This document shows, piece after piece, positions 1-5,563 of a stretch of 6,451 nt of DNA. The stretch covers positions 1 to 6,451 of the forward strand of contig WRAA01000120.1 of the NCBI GenBank assembly GCA_009780445.1, given 5' to 3'. Positions within the stretch are counted from its first letter, which is position 1, and the number at the start of each line of letters is the position of its first letter. Source of the DNA: Defluviitaleaceae bacterium. GTDB lineage: Bacteria; Bacillota; Clostridia; Lachnospirales; WRAA01. The position numbers and the translations under genes are program-made. The notes beneath the pieces were generated by a model that was given only the letters and a program-made list of their open reading frames with translations, was not told where the DNA came from and ran no database searches.

Positions 1-332
1 GACTGGCTCGCGCTGATCCTTATGCCGCCGTGGGTGTTTGCGTCTACTATCACGGCGGAGATAATCGCCCGGTCTAATCTGCGGCGTGATAGGCCGTACA
101 AAAACTCGTTGGACGGCGATGTGCAGTCGAGACTGAAAGTTATTTCGCCTGTGAAGTTGTTGCTTTCGGCAAGGGCGACCTCGCCGTGCGCGCCGACATG
201 TTCGCTGAAATCATCTTCCGAACGCTCCGCGCTGATCCAAGTGCCTTCTGCGTGACCGGTGATTACAACACCTTCCACCACAAGGTTCACTTCCTTTGAA
301 TCGTAGGTTCTGACAGGTACGTTGTTCGCCAT
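1..332 (-). CDS. Tail tube-like structural protein, DUF3277 type (partial, 3' end beyond window)
   Basis: Reading from the ATG at 332-330, 110 codons stay open to the left edge, so the C-terminus is missing. The protein starts MANNVPVRTYDSKEVNLVVE and contains GVVITGHAEGTWISAERSED followed by HVGAHGEVALAESNNFTGEI and TSPSNEFLYGLS. This beta-rich pattern (a short tag predicting 'G.V.I.GfaeG..I...R.ED....hvGa.GEv..s..nn..G.itf.l..tSPSN..L..L') is typical of the DUF3277 phage structural family. Those proteins sit next to DUF3383 sheath proteins, and I infer that they form the inner tail tube of a contractile tail. The Shine-Dalgarno GGAGGT (346-341) overlaps the stop codon of the sheath gene and lies 8 nt from the ATG, so the two genes are probably translationally coupled. 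The family match is from memory of the pattern and not from a search. Confidence 0.82.
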   Translation of the reverse strand, partial: MANNVPVRTYDSKEVNLVVEGVVITGHAEGTWISAERSEDDFSEHVGAHGEVALAESNNFTGEITFSLDCTSPSNEFLYGLSRRRLDRAIISAVIVDANTHGGIRISASQ

Positions 333-345
333 GCGCTTCCACCTC

Positions 346-1353
346 CTAAATCACAAAGTAGCCTGATATCGTGCCTGAATGTATCGCGCCGGCGATCTCG
401 ATCTCCCAGCGTATACCGTTGTATACACGGTTGGCGACATCATTGCGAAGCACCTCTTCGCGCCGAAGGTACGATATGCGGTACACAAGGCTGCCGTCGT
501 CGTCCACGCGGATTATGCCCATACGCCCGGCCATGTGCAGCACCTTGTCCACCACGGATACAAGTTTGGCAATACCGCGGGAGTCGTAGTGTATCTTCTT
601 GGTGTTAACGGCCAAAAGTGCGGCCTCTTCTTCCATCCGAACCTTTATCCAGTGGCCTGCCATAACAAGGTCGATATACTCCCCGGTTGTGACGGTGCCT
701 TCGGTTGTCTGCAGCAAGCCCTTCTTGCGGATGTAGGAGAACCCGCCGCCACGGTGCAGTTCTGTCAGGTCTGTTGAACGTATGTCCGCCGCCGTAACGC
801 CTTGAACTCCCTTGAACTTAAACGTCAGGGAGCCGGGGTCGTTGGTCGCCGCGGTGGAGACCAGCCCTTCGGCGACGTAGGCGTGCGGGTTGTCGTGATA
901 CATGACGATGGTGTTTTCATACTCAAGGCTCTTCACCAAGCCCAGATCCTGAGTCGTCGTCCAATATGTTTTTATCTGTGTCTCCGCCCAGCCGCCCAGA
1001 GCGCGGACTACTTCCTCCGTATTCTCCGTGCAGGTGAGGTAGTACCAGTCGTCGTGGGTCTCCACAACTTCGTTCACGGATTCAAGCAACAGATCCGCAA
1101 GATTGTCCTCCGGATCCGGCAGGATCGAAAACACCGCGACTTGCGGCGGGGAAGGGTTCTGGCCGAATATACGCTGTGCTATGCGGTACTCCTTGGTGTG
1201 TATACCGAAATGCCCGGCCACTTCCGAGATGCTGTTGTACAGTGTATACGGCCTGTCCCCGCTTGTACCCAGGATCATGGGCAGGCCGAATCCGCGTTGT
1301 TCTATCGCGCGTGTCAGCTTCGATATGTTGACTATAAAGTCAGGTCGTGCCAT
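346..1353 (-). CDS. Contractile tail sheath protein, DUF3383 family
   Basis: A 335-residue protein whose preferred start is the ATG at 1353-1351 (MARPDFIVNI). That start has AAGGAGA at 1367-1361 with a 7-nt spacer. The frame also opens 7 codons upstream at 1374, but that position has no comparable ribosome binding site. The N-terminal half has GFGLPMILGT and an ISEVAGHFG-type segment (about residues 41-50). The middle has a GWAETQIKTYWTTTQD stretch (about 121-136) and AEGLVSTAATNDPGSLTFKF (161-180) followed by KGVQGVTA. The C-terminus has DVANRVYNGI...AGAIHSGTISGYFVI. These are characteristic of DUF3383 sheath proteins of compact myophages. At this size it is a minimal sheath without large surface insertions. 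It would polymerise around the tail tube and contract during DNA injection. Its start overlaps the end of the terminator gene by 14 nt, and the tube gene follows immediately. Confidence 0.88.
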   Translation of the reverse strand: MARPDFIVNISKLTRAIEQRGFGLPMILGTSGDRPYTLYNSISEVAGHFGIHTKEYRIAQRIFGQNPSPPQVAVFSILPDPEDNLADLLLESVNEVVETHDDWYYLTCTENTEEVVRALGGWAETQIKTYWTTTQDLGLVKSLEYENTIVMYHDNPHAYVAEGLVSTAATNDPGSLTFKFKGVQGVTAADIRSTDLTELHRGGGFSYIRKKGLLQTTEGTVTTGEYIDLVMAGHWIKVRMEEEAALLAVNTKKIHYDSRGIAKLVSVVDKVLHMAGRMGIIRVDDDGSLVYRISYLRREEVLRNDVANRVYNGIRWEIEIAGAIHSGTISGYFVI

Positions 1354-1891
1354 TTGACGCTCTCCTTTCCTCAAAAGGTCTGTTTATGAGGCTGTCGAAA
1401 TTGTGCTGTTCAATGGTTTCAACTCGCCTGTTGATGCCGCGTGCCGCGCGTATCTTCACATCGAAGCCGTAGCGGTTCTCATAATCGTCCACAATCTGCT
1501 GGGCGCGGTCGCTGATGTTACCCGCGCTCACCACAACAATGTTAAGCGCGACGAACAGGAGGTCTCCGTGGAAGGTGAACCAGTCCCGCGCTGCGCAGGC
1601 AAGGCCGTAGGCGGTTATCTCGCAGTCGCTGTATGTGTTGACGGATAGGTTGAAAGTCGGTTGCTCCCTGCGTGTCGTCATGATGTCGTGTTCGAAGCGG
1701 GGGCTTTCGGACGTAATATCGGCATCCACCAAGCTGAATGTGCCGGCGTTGTTGGCGGCGGAGATTATCTTGTACGTGATGTACGGGCGGTCGGGTCTGC
1801 GGTCGGTGGTGTCCGAAGGAACCACTGCCGCGCCTGTAAACTCGTGCAGACCCTTGACTATGCCGTTCCTTACGGTTTCAAAGTTATTCAT
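1340..1891 (-). CDS. Neck/tail terminator protein (phage neck terminator gp12-like, LIC_12616 type)
   Basis: A 183-residue protein starting at the ATG at 1891-1889 (MNNFETVRNGIVKGLHEFTG). AGGAGG lies at 1908-1903 with an 11-nt spacer. An in-frame ATG 12 codons upstream (1927) would extend deeper into the preceding gene and adds residues (MQMQRPQEASLI) that look non-native. Features are an RPDRPYITYKI segment near residues 32-42, an EHDIMTTRREQPTFNLSVNTYS strand region (67-88), and a C-terminal YENRYGFDVKIRAARGINRR block (137-156). The last is the hallmark of tail-terminator folds. These proteins cap the tail tube and sheath and join them to the neck. Its position just before the sheath and tube genes fits. 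It overlaps the upstream closure-like gene by 8 nt and the sheath gene by 14 nt. Confidence 0.8.
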   Translation of the reverse strand: MNNFETVRNGIVKGLHEFTGAAVVPSDTTDRRPDRPYITYKIISAANNAGTFSLVDADITSESPRFEHDIMTTRREQPTFNLSVNTYSDCEITAYGLACAARDWFTFHGDLLFVALNIVVVSAGNISDRAQQIVDDYENRYGFDVKIRAARGINRRVETIEQHNFDSLINRPFEERRASNGTT

Positions 1892-2291
1892 AATCAGGCT
1901 CGCCTCCTGTGGTCGTTGCATCTGCAAACTTACGCTCCCCGGATCTTTTGGCCACGTAGATACGCAAGCCCTGCGCGTGGTCGGAAAAGTCCACCTGTGT
2001 GGCTACGGTGAACGTGCCTTTCCTGCAAGTTATCCTTGCGCCCAAGGCAAGCTCTTGGTGGATGTGGATGCGTACATCCTCGCGGGTGAAGCTGCCGCCT
2101 TCGCCGTACTGCACGGCATAACCGCGCACGTCGCGGCCGGATAGATTGAACACGGCGGCGGTTGTATCCCACGTGGCGGTGATTGCCGTCCATTTGCCGC
2201 CGTTGTTGTGGTCATAGTATCCGCCCGTCTCCTCCGTCACTGTGATCGGCATGGAGTGCCGCGCCACAAGGCCTCTGAAATCATATGCCAT
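1884..2291 (-). CDS. Putative head-closure / stopper protein
   Basis: A 135-residue beta-rich protein. Visible elements are GGYYDHNNGGKWTAI (about 23-37), a central LSGRDVRGYAVQYGEGGSFT (50-69) followed by REDVRIHIHQELALGARI, and GTFTVATQVDFSDHAQGLRI (91-110). The order 'G.W ... G ... GgsfT.eD..i.i...l..G..i....g.ftV....Dys.ha' is typical of small head-tail joining proteins that close the connector after DNA packaging. The assignment rests on this pattern and on the position between the gp10-like and terminator genes. I do not recognise a specific named family. The ATG at 2291-2289 overlaps the previous stop codon by one base (TGATG). Only a weak AAGGTGGT precedes it, so translation is probably coupled. 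The protein ends 8 nt inside the terminator gene. Confidence 0.6.
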   Translation of the reverse strand: MAYDFRGLVARHSMPITVTEETGGYYDHNNGGKWTAITATWDTTAAVFNLSGRDVRGYAVQYGEGGSFTREDVRIHIHQELALGARITCRKGTFTVATQVDFSDHAQGLRIYVAKRSGERKFADATTTGGEPDYE

Positions 2292-2911
2292 CAGGTACGC
2301 ACCACCTTGTACGTTATCGCGTCTCTCAGCCGGCCGGAATCGATCAGGGGATTGCTTCGCCCCTTCGAACTTTTAGTAGCGAATGAGTTCTCCGGGTCTC
2401 GCAGATTGGTCATGTACCGTTTCAGCTCGCTGACGATGTAGTCGCCCATCAGCTCGAAGAAGCCGTGCATGTCAAGCGTACCTACCATAACTTTTTTCAA
2501 CAGCCTCACGGCCCTGTCCGAGAACCTCCCGGCGTTAGCGTCAAAGCCGCCGCGGATAAACGCTCGCTCGGGGATAGTAACCTGTGTAGCAAGCCAGTAC
2601 ATGAACTCAACTTGGTTAGAGCCTTTGTTGCGGACAAGATACAGCGCACCGTCCGCTGTTTTTAACGGCCACAGGTCGCTGAATGACCGTGGGGAGCGTT
2701 CCCGCGCCCTCTTGTTCAGGGGTACTGCCAGCCGCTTGGCCTTTCGCGGCCGAATAGTCGCGCCGAATTCGTTGACGTTGGCGATCATCAGCAGATGTGA
2801 ATCATCTTTACCGAAAATGCCGATATGGATCTCCGTTCGGTGCAGTTCCTCCAGCACGCTTATCAAGTCCGGCAGACGGTTGTTGTCGCGCACCACCTTC
2901 GCGCCCGCCAC
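2291..2911 (-). CDS. HK97 gp10-like / Mu gpG-like neck or tail-completion protein
   Basis: A 206-residue protein with a GTG start at 2911-2909, preceded by GGTGAGG with a 7-nt spacer and only 1 nt after the previous stop codon. Motifs in order are HIGIFG (29-34), ANVNEFGATIRPRKAKRLAV (44-63), a VTIPERAFIRGGFD segment (111-124) and NPLIDSGRLRDAITYKV (187-203). The succession 'IGI.G ... A..nEFGa.I ... IPeRpFiR ... nPLidsG.L.dai.y.V' is the family hallmark of gp10/gpG-like virion morphogenesis proteins, which act where the tail meets the head. Residues about 57-112 form a longer insertion than in the shortest family members, and such an insertion is common in Bacillota phages. No truncation is seen. 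Confidence 0.82.
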   Translation of the reverse strand: MAGAKVVRDNNRLPDLISVLEELHRTEIHIGIFGKDDSHLLMIANVNEFGATIRPRKAKRLAVPLNKRARERSPRSFSDLWPLKTADGALYLVRNKGSNQVEFMYWLATQVTIPERAFIRGGFDANAGRFSDRAVRLLKKVMVGTLDMHGFFELMGDYIVSELKRYMTNLRDPENSFATKSSKGRSNPLIDSGRLRDAITYKVVRT

Positions 2912-2912
2912 G

Positions 2913-3188
2913 TCAAAACCTCACCGCACAGTACGGCGCGATCAGGCTTACAATGTCCTGCGGCAGTCCGTCCACGTCTTTGAAGGTGAGGCTAAGGTCG
3001 GAGATGCTTTCCGACTGAATGCTGCCGTCGCGGGCAAAAAAAGAAGCCATCTTGTCCACCGCCAGCCGGATGGTCAAAGGGGCATCGTCTATGTGCTTGA
3101 TGTTGTGGAAGTTGTAGGTATACTCTTTTATGGCTTCGAAGTATGCCTGCCTAAGTTGTTCCGTCGTCAGGGTCATGCGGTTCACCAT
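2913..3188 (-). CDS. Head-tail connector (adaptor, gp6/gp15-like)
   Basis: A 91-residue, mostly helical protein. It has an N-terminal helix (LTTEQLRQAYFEAIKEYTYN), a central PLTIRLAVDKMASFFARDGS (37-56), then a segment reading SESISDLSLTF, and a LPQDIVSLIAPYCAVRF C-terminus (75-91). 'S.sigdlS.tf......lP.di.slL.PY..vrf' is the usual ending of small adaptor proteins that bind under the portal. Its place after the capsid and Rho_N-like genes and before gp10 is the standard connector slot. The start is uncertain. The ATG at 3188 gives MVNRMTL and overlaps the upstream gene by 38 nt with a poor ribosome site. The ATG at 3176 (MTLTTEQ) has AAGGA about 12 nt upstream and would overlap by 26 nt. Confidence 0.75.
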   Translation of the reverse strand: MVNRMTLTTEQLRQAYFEAIKEYTYNFHNIKHIDDAPLTIRLAVDKMASFFARDGSIQSESISDLSLTFKDVDGLPQDIVSLIAPYCAVRF

Positions 3189-3402
3189 CCTTGCCGGCCT
3201 GCGCTCCGGCTTCCAAGATGCGCCTGATGATGTCCGGCTTGCGGGTCGCGCCTTCCAGGTCTATGCCGTTTCTCTGCGCCAGCTCCTGCAGTTCGGGAAC
3301 CTTCATCTGTCCAAGGTCAAGATCCGGCATGATAGGCTCAACCCCCTGCTTCCTCTTCTCTTCCATCTTCTGCCGTATTCGGCGGTGTGTTGATAAGCTC
3401 AT
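3151..3402 (-). CDS. Small protein with Rho_N / HeH-LEM-like helix-extended-helix domain
   Basis: An 83-residue protein encoded between the capsid protein and connector genes. Residues 2-20 are basic (HRRIRQKMEEKRKQG). Residues about 31-66 (GQMKVPELQELAQRNGIDLE then ATRKPDIIRRILEAG) match the pattern 'mkv.eL.elA...gI.l.g..rK.diirril', as in Rho termination factor N-terminal or HeH/LEM domains. The C-terminus is a hydrophilic acidic tail (DGEPHDPDDGTT). Such small genes are common between capsid and connector genes in siphophages and myophages of Bacillota, and their role is not settled. The ATG at 3402-3400 is preceded by AAGGAGA with a 10-nt spacer. The end overlaps the connector start by up to 38 nt, so coupled translation is likely. 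Confidence 0.72.
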   Translation of the reverse strand: MSLSTHRRIRQKMEEKRKQGVEPIMPDLDLGQMKVPELQELAQRNGIDLEGATRKPDIIRRILEAGAQAGKDGEPHDPDDGTT

Positions 3403-3432
3403 ATGTTGCGCGTCTCCTTCCGGGCGTTGAAT

Positions 3433-4416
3433 TTACGCCAGCTTAAATTTGTGCTTCACAATGCGGATCTGTTTCGGCTCGAACACGCGCTCCCAATTTC
3501 CACCCTTGGCCAGATCCTTGCGCGTGGGGAAGTTGCCTTCCACCTCATGTTCTTCCCACTTCACGCCCCGCGGGTGCATGACTATGATGCGGCGGTTGAT
3601 CAGATAGTCCTCGCCGGCGTGGCTCATGGAGTCTCTGTCAACCTCTGTCTCCAAGATGCGCGGGTGCGTTCCGTTGCCAAGGGCGATGGCTCCCGTGCCG
3701 AAGAGGTACATCTCGCTTGTTCCGGCGGCGGTGTCGTAGGGGACACCGTCGTCAACGATAACGCGCTTGCCCATAAAGTACGGCACCTGCGGGCTGCCCT
3801 CGCTCTCCTTCTCGTACTTGATAAGGTCGCGCTTTGCAAGGTAGGCCTCGGTGATGGAGTGTATCATCACAGCGGTCAGCAGATCCTTCGCGTCGCCCAT
3901 CTTCTGCCCGGCGTCGATGTAGCTGTCACCCGTAAGCAAGCCCGCATCGCCGCCAAGGCCGGAGATGTCGTGAACCTTGCCCTTCATCGTCTCGGCGGCA
4001 AATATGCCCGCCAGAGTGGCCAGCAGGCGCTGCTGAATCCGCCTGCTCCAGTATCCCGAAACAAGCTCGCCGATAGCGGCCAGGGGATCCGCGCCGGACA
4101 GCAGGGCAGACAGGTTGTTCGCACCCCAGGACTTGCCGAACATCTGCTTACGCGCCACATCCTTGCTTGCGTTGATGTTGCCGGGAGTGAAGAATCCGTC
4201 CTCCTGCACGGTCTCCTCCTCGCCCTCCAGATCCTCCCAGAACGGCATGTTGATCAGGGTGTTCGCACCGCTTGCCAGCGCGTCAAACTCGCTGTTATTC
4301 ACCATGATGCCGGACTGCATAAGAGCCGACAGCTCCATCGTCCGATTAATGACATACGGCGTGAAGATCTCCGGCTGGACAACATTAGCCAGCCGTGTTA
4401 TGTTTGTGTTGGACAC
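3433..4416 (-). CDS. Major capsid protein (gp13-like phage coat protein)
   Basis: A 327-residue protein with a GTG start at 4416-4414, preceded by an ideal TAAGGAGG (4431-4424) with a 7-nt spacer. An ATG at 4418-4416 overlaps it but is out of frame and reaches a stop after six codons. Near the N-terminus is NVVQPEIFTPYVINRTMELS (11-30), then SGIMVNNSEFDALASG (35-50) and NTLINMPFWEDLEG (52-65). Later come YFMGKRVIVDDGVPYD (213-228), the LFGTGAIALGNG segment, and a C-terminal IIVMHPRGVKW stretch. 'v.PevF.pYvi.rt.eLSal.qSGi..n..elDaLas......nMPFW.dL' is the signature of the major-capsid-protein-13-like family, an HK97-fold coat protein. It assembles the procapsid around the scaffold encoded immediately upstream. 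No delta-domain is visible, in keeping with a separate scaffold gene. Confidence 0.9.
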   Translation of the reverse strand: MSNTNITRLANVVQPEIFTPYVINRTMELSALMQSGIMVNNSEFDALASGANTLINMPFWEDLEGEEETVQEDGFFTPGNINASKDVARKQMFGKSWGANNLSALLSGADPLAAIGELVSGYWSRRIQQRLLATLAGIFAAETMKGKVHDISGLGGDAGLLTGDSYIDAGQKMGDAKDLLTAVMIHSITEAYLAKRDLIKYEKESEGSPQVPYFMGKRVIVDDGVPYDTAAGTSEMYLFGTGAIALGNGTHPRILETEVDRDSMSHAGEDYLINRRIIVMHPRGVKWEEHEVEGNFPTRKDLAKGGNWERVFEPKQIRIVKHKFKLA

Positions 4417-4423
4417 ATTGATT

Positions 4424-4431
4424 CCTCCTTA
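4424..4431 (-). promoter_or_regulatory. Strong Shine-Dalgarno of the capsid gene (decides the GTG start)
   Basis: TAAGGAGG on the minus strand is fully complementary to the 16S rRNA 3' end consensus. It lies 7 nt from GTG (4416) and 5 nt from the out-of-frame ATG (4418). Only the GTG frame gives the capsid protein, so it settles the start. Confidence 0.85.
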
Positions 4432-4434
4432 GTT

Positions 4435-5079
4435 TTAGGCCATCCAAGCCGGCACTGCGCCGGCCGCGGCGGCCAGCCGTTTGGCCTGTTCGGGGTCTTG
4501 CTTGTAAAGATCGGCCTGCCTTGTCAGGTTGTAGCTTTCTTTCTTGAAGGGGTTGTCCTTCGGCTCGCCCGGTGCCGCACCGCTGCTTCCCGCGGACGGA
4601 GCGCGGCCGTACAGCTTGGGTGAACTGTCAAACAGGTATGCATCCGAAGCCTTGATGGCCACGCACTGTTCCGCCAAACCAAGAAGATCCTCGCCGTCCA
4701 AGCGGATCTTGTCCATATCCAGCAACGCCTTCACCGTCTTGGGGTTCTTGGCACCCACCTTTGTAATGTACAGATCCACAGCACTGTTTTTCTTGTAGGC
4801 CGCCAATTCCTTGGCGGCGGCTTCGCTGTCGGCTTTGTTCTTGGCGATTGCCGCCGCAAGCTGTTCCTGCAGCTCTTTGTTATTCACAGCTGAGTCTTTC
4901 AGATCCTTCAACTGCTTGTCTCTCTCCGACAAGATCGCCGTCAGCTGCCCGTTCTCCAGCATAGCCGTGTCAAGTTGTTCCTTTGGCACAAAGCCCCTGA
5001 CGGCCTCGGCGTGAAGCCGCGCGACCTGCTCCGTCTGCGCTTCCGTAAGCCCCATCTGCAGCAATACCTCGTTGTTCAT
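4435..5079 (-). CDS. Capsid scaffolding protein (phage minor structural protein Gp20 family)
   Basis: A 214-residue protein. After an N-terminal MGLTEAQTEQVARLHAEAV helix, residues about 38-98 form a long charged coiled coil (repeated LxxLKD, KELQEQLAAAIA and EAAAKELAAYKK). A conserved globular patch follows at 107-140 (KVGAKNPKTVKALLDMDKI then DLLGLAEQ). Next is a flexible Gly/Ser/Ala/Pro linker (152-176) and a C-terminal helix (about 178-207). The 'gaknpktvkaLLDmdki' patch after a coiled coil is the mark of the Gp20 scaffolding family. It would line the inside of the procapsid and leave before DNA packaging, and the C-terminal helix probably contacts the coat protein, as in other phage scaffolds (inference). 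GGAGG sits 9 nt before the ATG at 5079. The capsid gene begins 18 nt after its stop codon. Confidence 0.87.
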   Translation of the reverse strand: MNNEVLLQMGLTEAQTEQVARLHAEAVRGFVPKEQLDTAMLENGQLTAILSERDKQLKDLKDSAVNNKELQEQLAAAIAKNKADSEAAAKELAAYKKNSAVDLYITKVGAKNPKTVKALLDMDKIRLDGEDLLGLAEQCVAIKASDAYLFDSSPKLYGRAPSAGSSGAAPGEPKDNPFKKESYNLTRQADLYKQDPEQAKRLAAAAGAVPAWMA

Positions 5080-5096
5080 AGTCTCGATCCTCCCTG

Positions 5097-5405
5097 CTAA
5101 ATGTTGTTCATGAAAAATATGTGCGGGTTGTCTGTAATCGCTTCGTAAATGCCCAGGGCAAGCAGATCCACGGTCTGTTCATCCTTGTTCAGTTCACAAA
5201 GTGAAAACCTGTCGCAAATGCAATGGATCATCTCGTGTATCAAGGTGTGGTTCTTTTCGTGCTGTTCAAGCTTACCGGCAATCAGAATCTTCGATTCATG
5301 ATAGCTGCACCGTCCGCAGCACTCCCCACCAACCGTGATGATCTCATTAGGCCGTTCCAGCACATAGGTTTTAAAGCCTATTTTTACGGTGTTTATGGGT
5401 TCCAT
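5097..5405 (-). CDS. Small HExxH metallopeptidase-like protein
   Basis: A 102-residue protein with a zinc-peptidase-type motif HEMIH at 57-61 (context NHTLIHEMIHCICDRF). The possible third ligand is E76 in DEQTVDLLALGIYEAI. The overall pattern, a short beta-rich start, 'I.i.g......k..tLiHEmiH.i', then an acidic helix, resembles the small ImmA/IrrE-like putative metallopeptidases common in Bacillota phages. Six cysteines are present (29, 30, 33, 62, 64, 70), including CCGRC, which may bind a second metal or be structural. Activity and substrate are unknown. Its place just before the scaffold and capsid genes makes a role in head maturation conceivable, but this is inference only. GAGGAGGTG (5419-5411) gives a very strong ribosome site for the ATG at 5405-5403. 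The stop codon lies 17 nt before the scaffold start. Confidence 0.75.
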   Translation of the reverse strand: MEPINTVKIGFKTYVLERPNEIITVGGECCGRCSYHESKILIAGKLEQHEKNHTLIHEMIHCICDRFSLCELNKDEQTVDLLALGIYEAITDNPHIFFMNNI

Positions 5406-5423
5406 GTATTCACCTCCTCGTTA
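5389..5423. repeat. Imperfect direct repeat, copy 1 (active translation start)
   Basis: This copy covers the ribosome binding site, start codon and first codons of the metallopeptidase-like gene. It matches 5458-5492 at 29 of 35 positions by hand alignment without gaps (offset 69 bp). The 12 bases around the Shine-Dalgarno (5412-5423) are identical in both copies. Confidence 0.75.
5411..5419 (-). promoter_or_regulatory. Strong Shine-Dalgarno of the metallopeptidase-like gene
   Basis: GAGGAGGTG lies 5 nt before the ATG at 5405. The same AGGAGGT core recurs 69 bp upstream in a decayed duplicate that lacks an ATG. Confidence 0.8.
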
Positions 5424-5457
5424 TAATGATACGGTTGATGGCGGAGGCCGCGCCCGT

Positions 5458-5492
5458 GTGCTTATGGGTTCTATATCGTAACCTCCTCGTTA
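5458..5492. repeat. Imperfect direct repeat, copy 2 (decayed translation start)
   Basis: On the minus strand this copy reads as a Shine-Dalgarno (AGGAGGT), then ATA where copy 1 has ATG, then GAACCCATAAGCAC against GAACCCATAAACAC. From the ATA the frame stays open for 17 codons before a TAA, so it no longer encodes a useful product. It looks like a remnant of a tandem duplication of the gene start, or of a deletion or insertion that used the repeat. Confidence 0.7.
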
Positions 5493-5498
5493 AGGCAA
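5470..5498 (-). promoter_or_regulatory. Weak candidate sigma-70-type promoter downstream of the terminator
   Basis: On the minus strand TTGCCT (5498-5493) and TATAGA (5475-5470) are separated by exactly 17 nt. Each hexamer matches the consensus at 4 of 6 positions. A promoter here would explain how the head genes are expressed past the terminator at 5535-5498. However, the -35 box directly follows the terminator's U-tract region, and the -10 box lies inside the decayed repeat copy, so the match may be accidental. Confidence 0.22.
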
Positions 5499-5535
5499 TT
5501 AAAAAAAGACTGCACGGTGTTTCCGTACAATCTTT
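5498..5535 (-). terminator. Rho-independent terminator after the toxin/immunity pair
   Basis: On the minus strand a 13-bp stem with two G-U wobbles and no mismatch pairs AAAGATTGTACGG (5535-5523) with CCGTGCAGTCTTT (5517-5505). The loop is AAACA (5522-5518). The T run starts inside the stem and continues as TTTTAATT. It lies 28 nt after the stop codon of the candidate immunity gene. On the plus strand the stem is followed by a poor T tract, so it acts mainly leftward. Confidence 0.88.
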
Positions 5536-5563
5536 TATTGTAATTTAGTAAGCCAAGATCATA

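Larger units (their letters stand above)
5406..5563 (-). other. Non-coding spacer between the toxin cassette and the head genes
   Basis: This is the only sizeable gap in the window (158 bp). It holds, in transcription order, the terminator, the decayed repeat copy with a weak promoter-like match, and the ribosome site of the metallopeptidase-like gene. I see no convincing gene, tRNA or other structured RNA in it. Confidence 0.7.

Noticed and set aside
22..255. A 77-codon plus-strand frame at the left edge
   Set aside because: It is antisense to the DUF3277-type tube gene, which has a good start and Shine-Dalgarno.
802..1389. A 195-codon open frame on the plus strand opposite the tail sheath
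   Set aside because: It has no recognisable motif or ribosome site and is fully antisense to a well-supported gene.
1635..2144. Plus-strand open frames opposite the terminator and closure-like genes
   Set aside because: They span two overlapping real genes on the other strand and have no ribosome sites or motifs.
1930..2215. Minus-strand alternative frames inside the closure-like gene
   Set aside because: They are out of frame within a gene that reads as a coherent beta-rich protein. The translations are Arg/Pro-rich GC artefacts.
2469..3227. A 252-codon open frame on the plus strand
   Set aside because: It is antisense to the gp10-like and connector genes, crosses their boundary, and has no protein family features.
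3403..4623. A 406-codon open frame on the plus strand
   Set aside because: It lies opposite the capsid and scaffold genes, which are clearly recognisable. Its translation is low in family-like motifs and rich in His, Arg and Val. It is a shadow of codon bias in a GC-rich gene.
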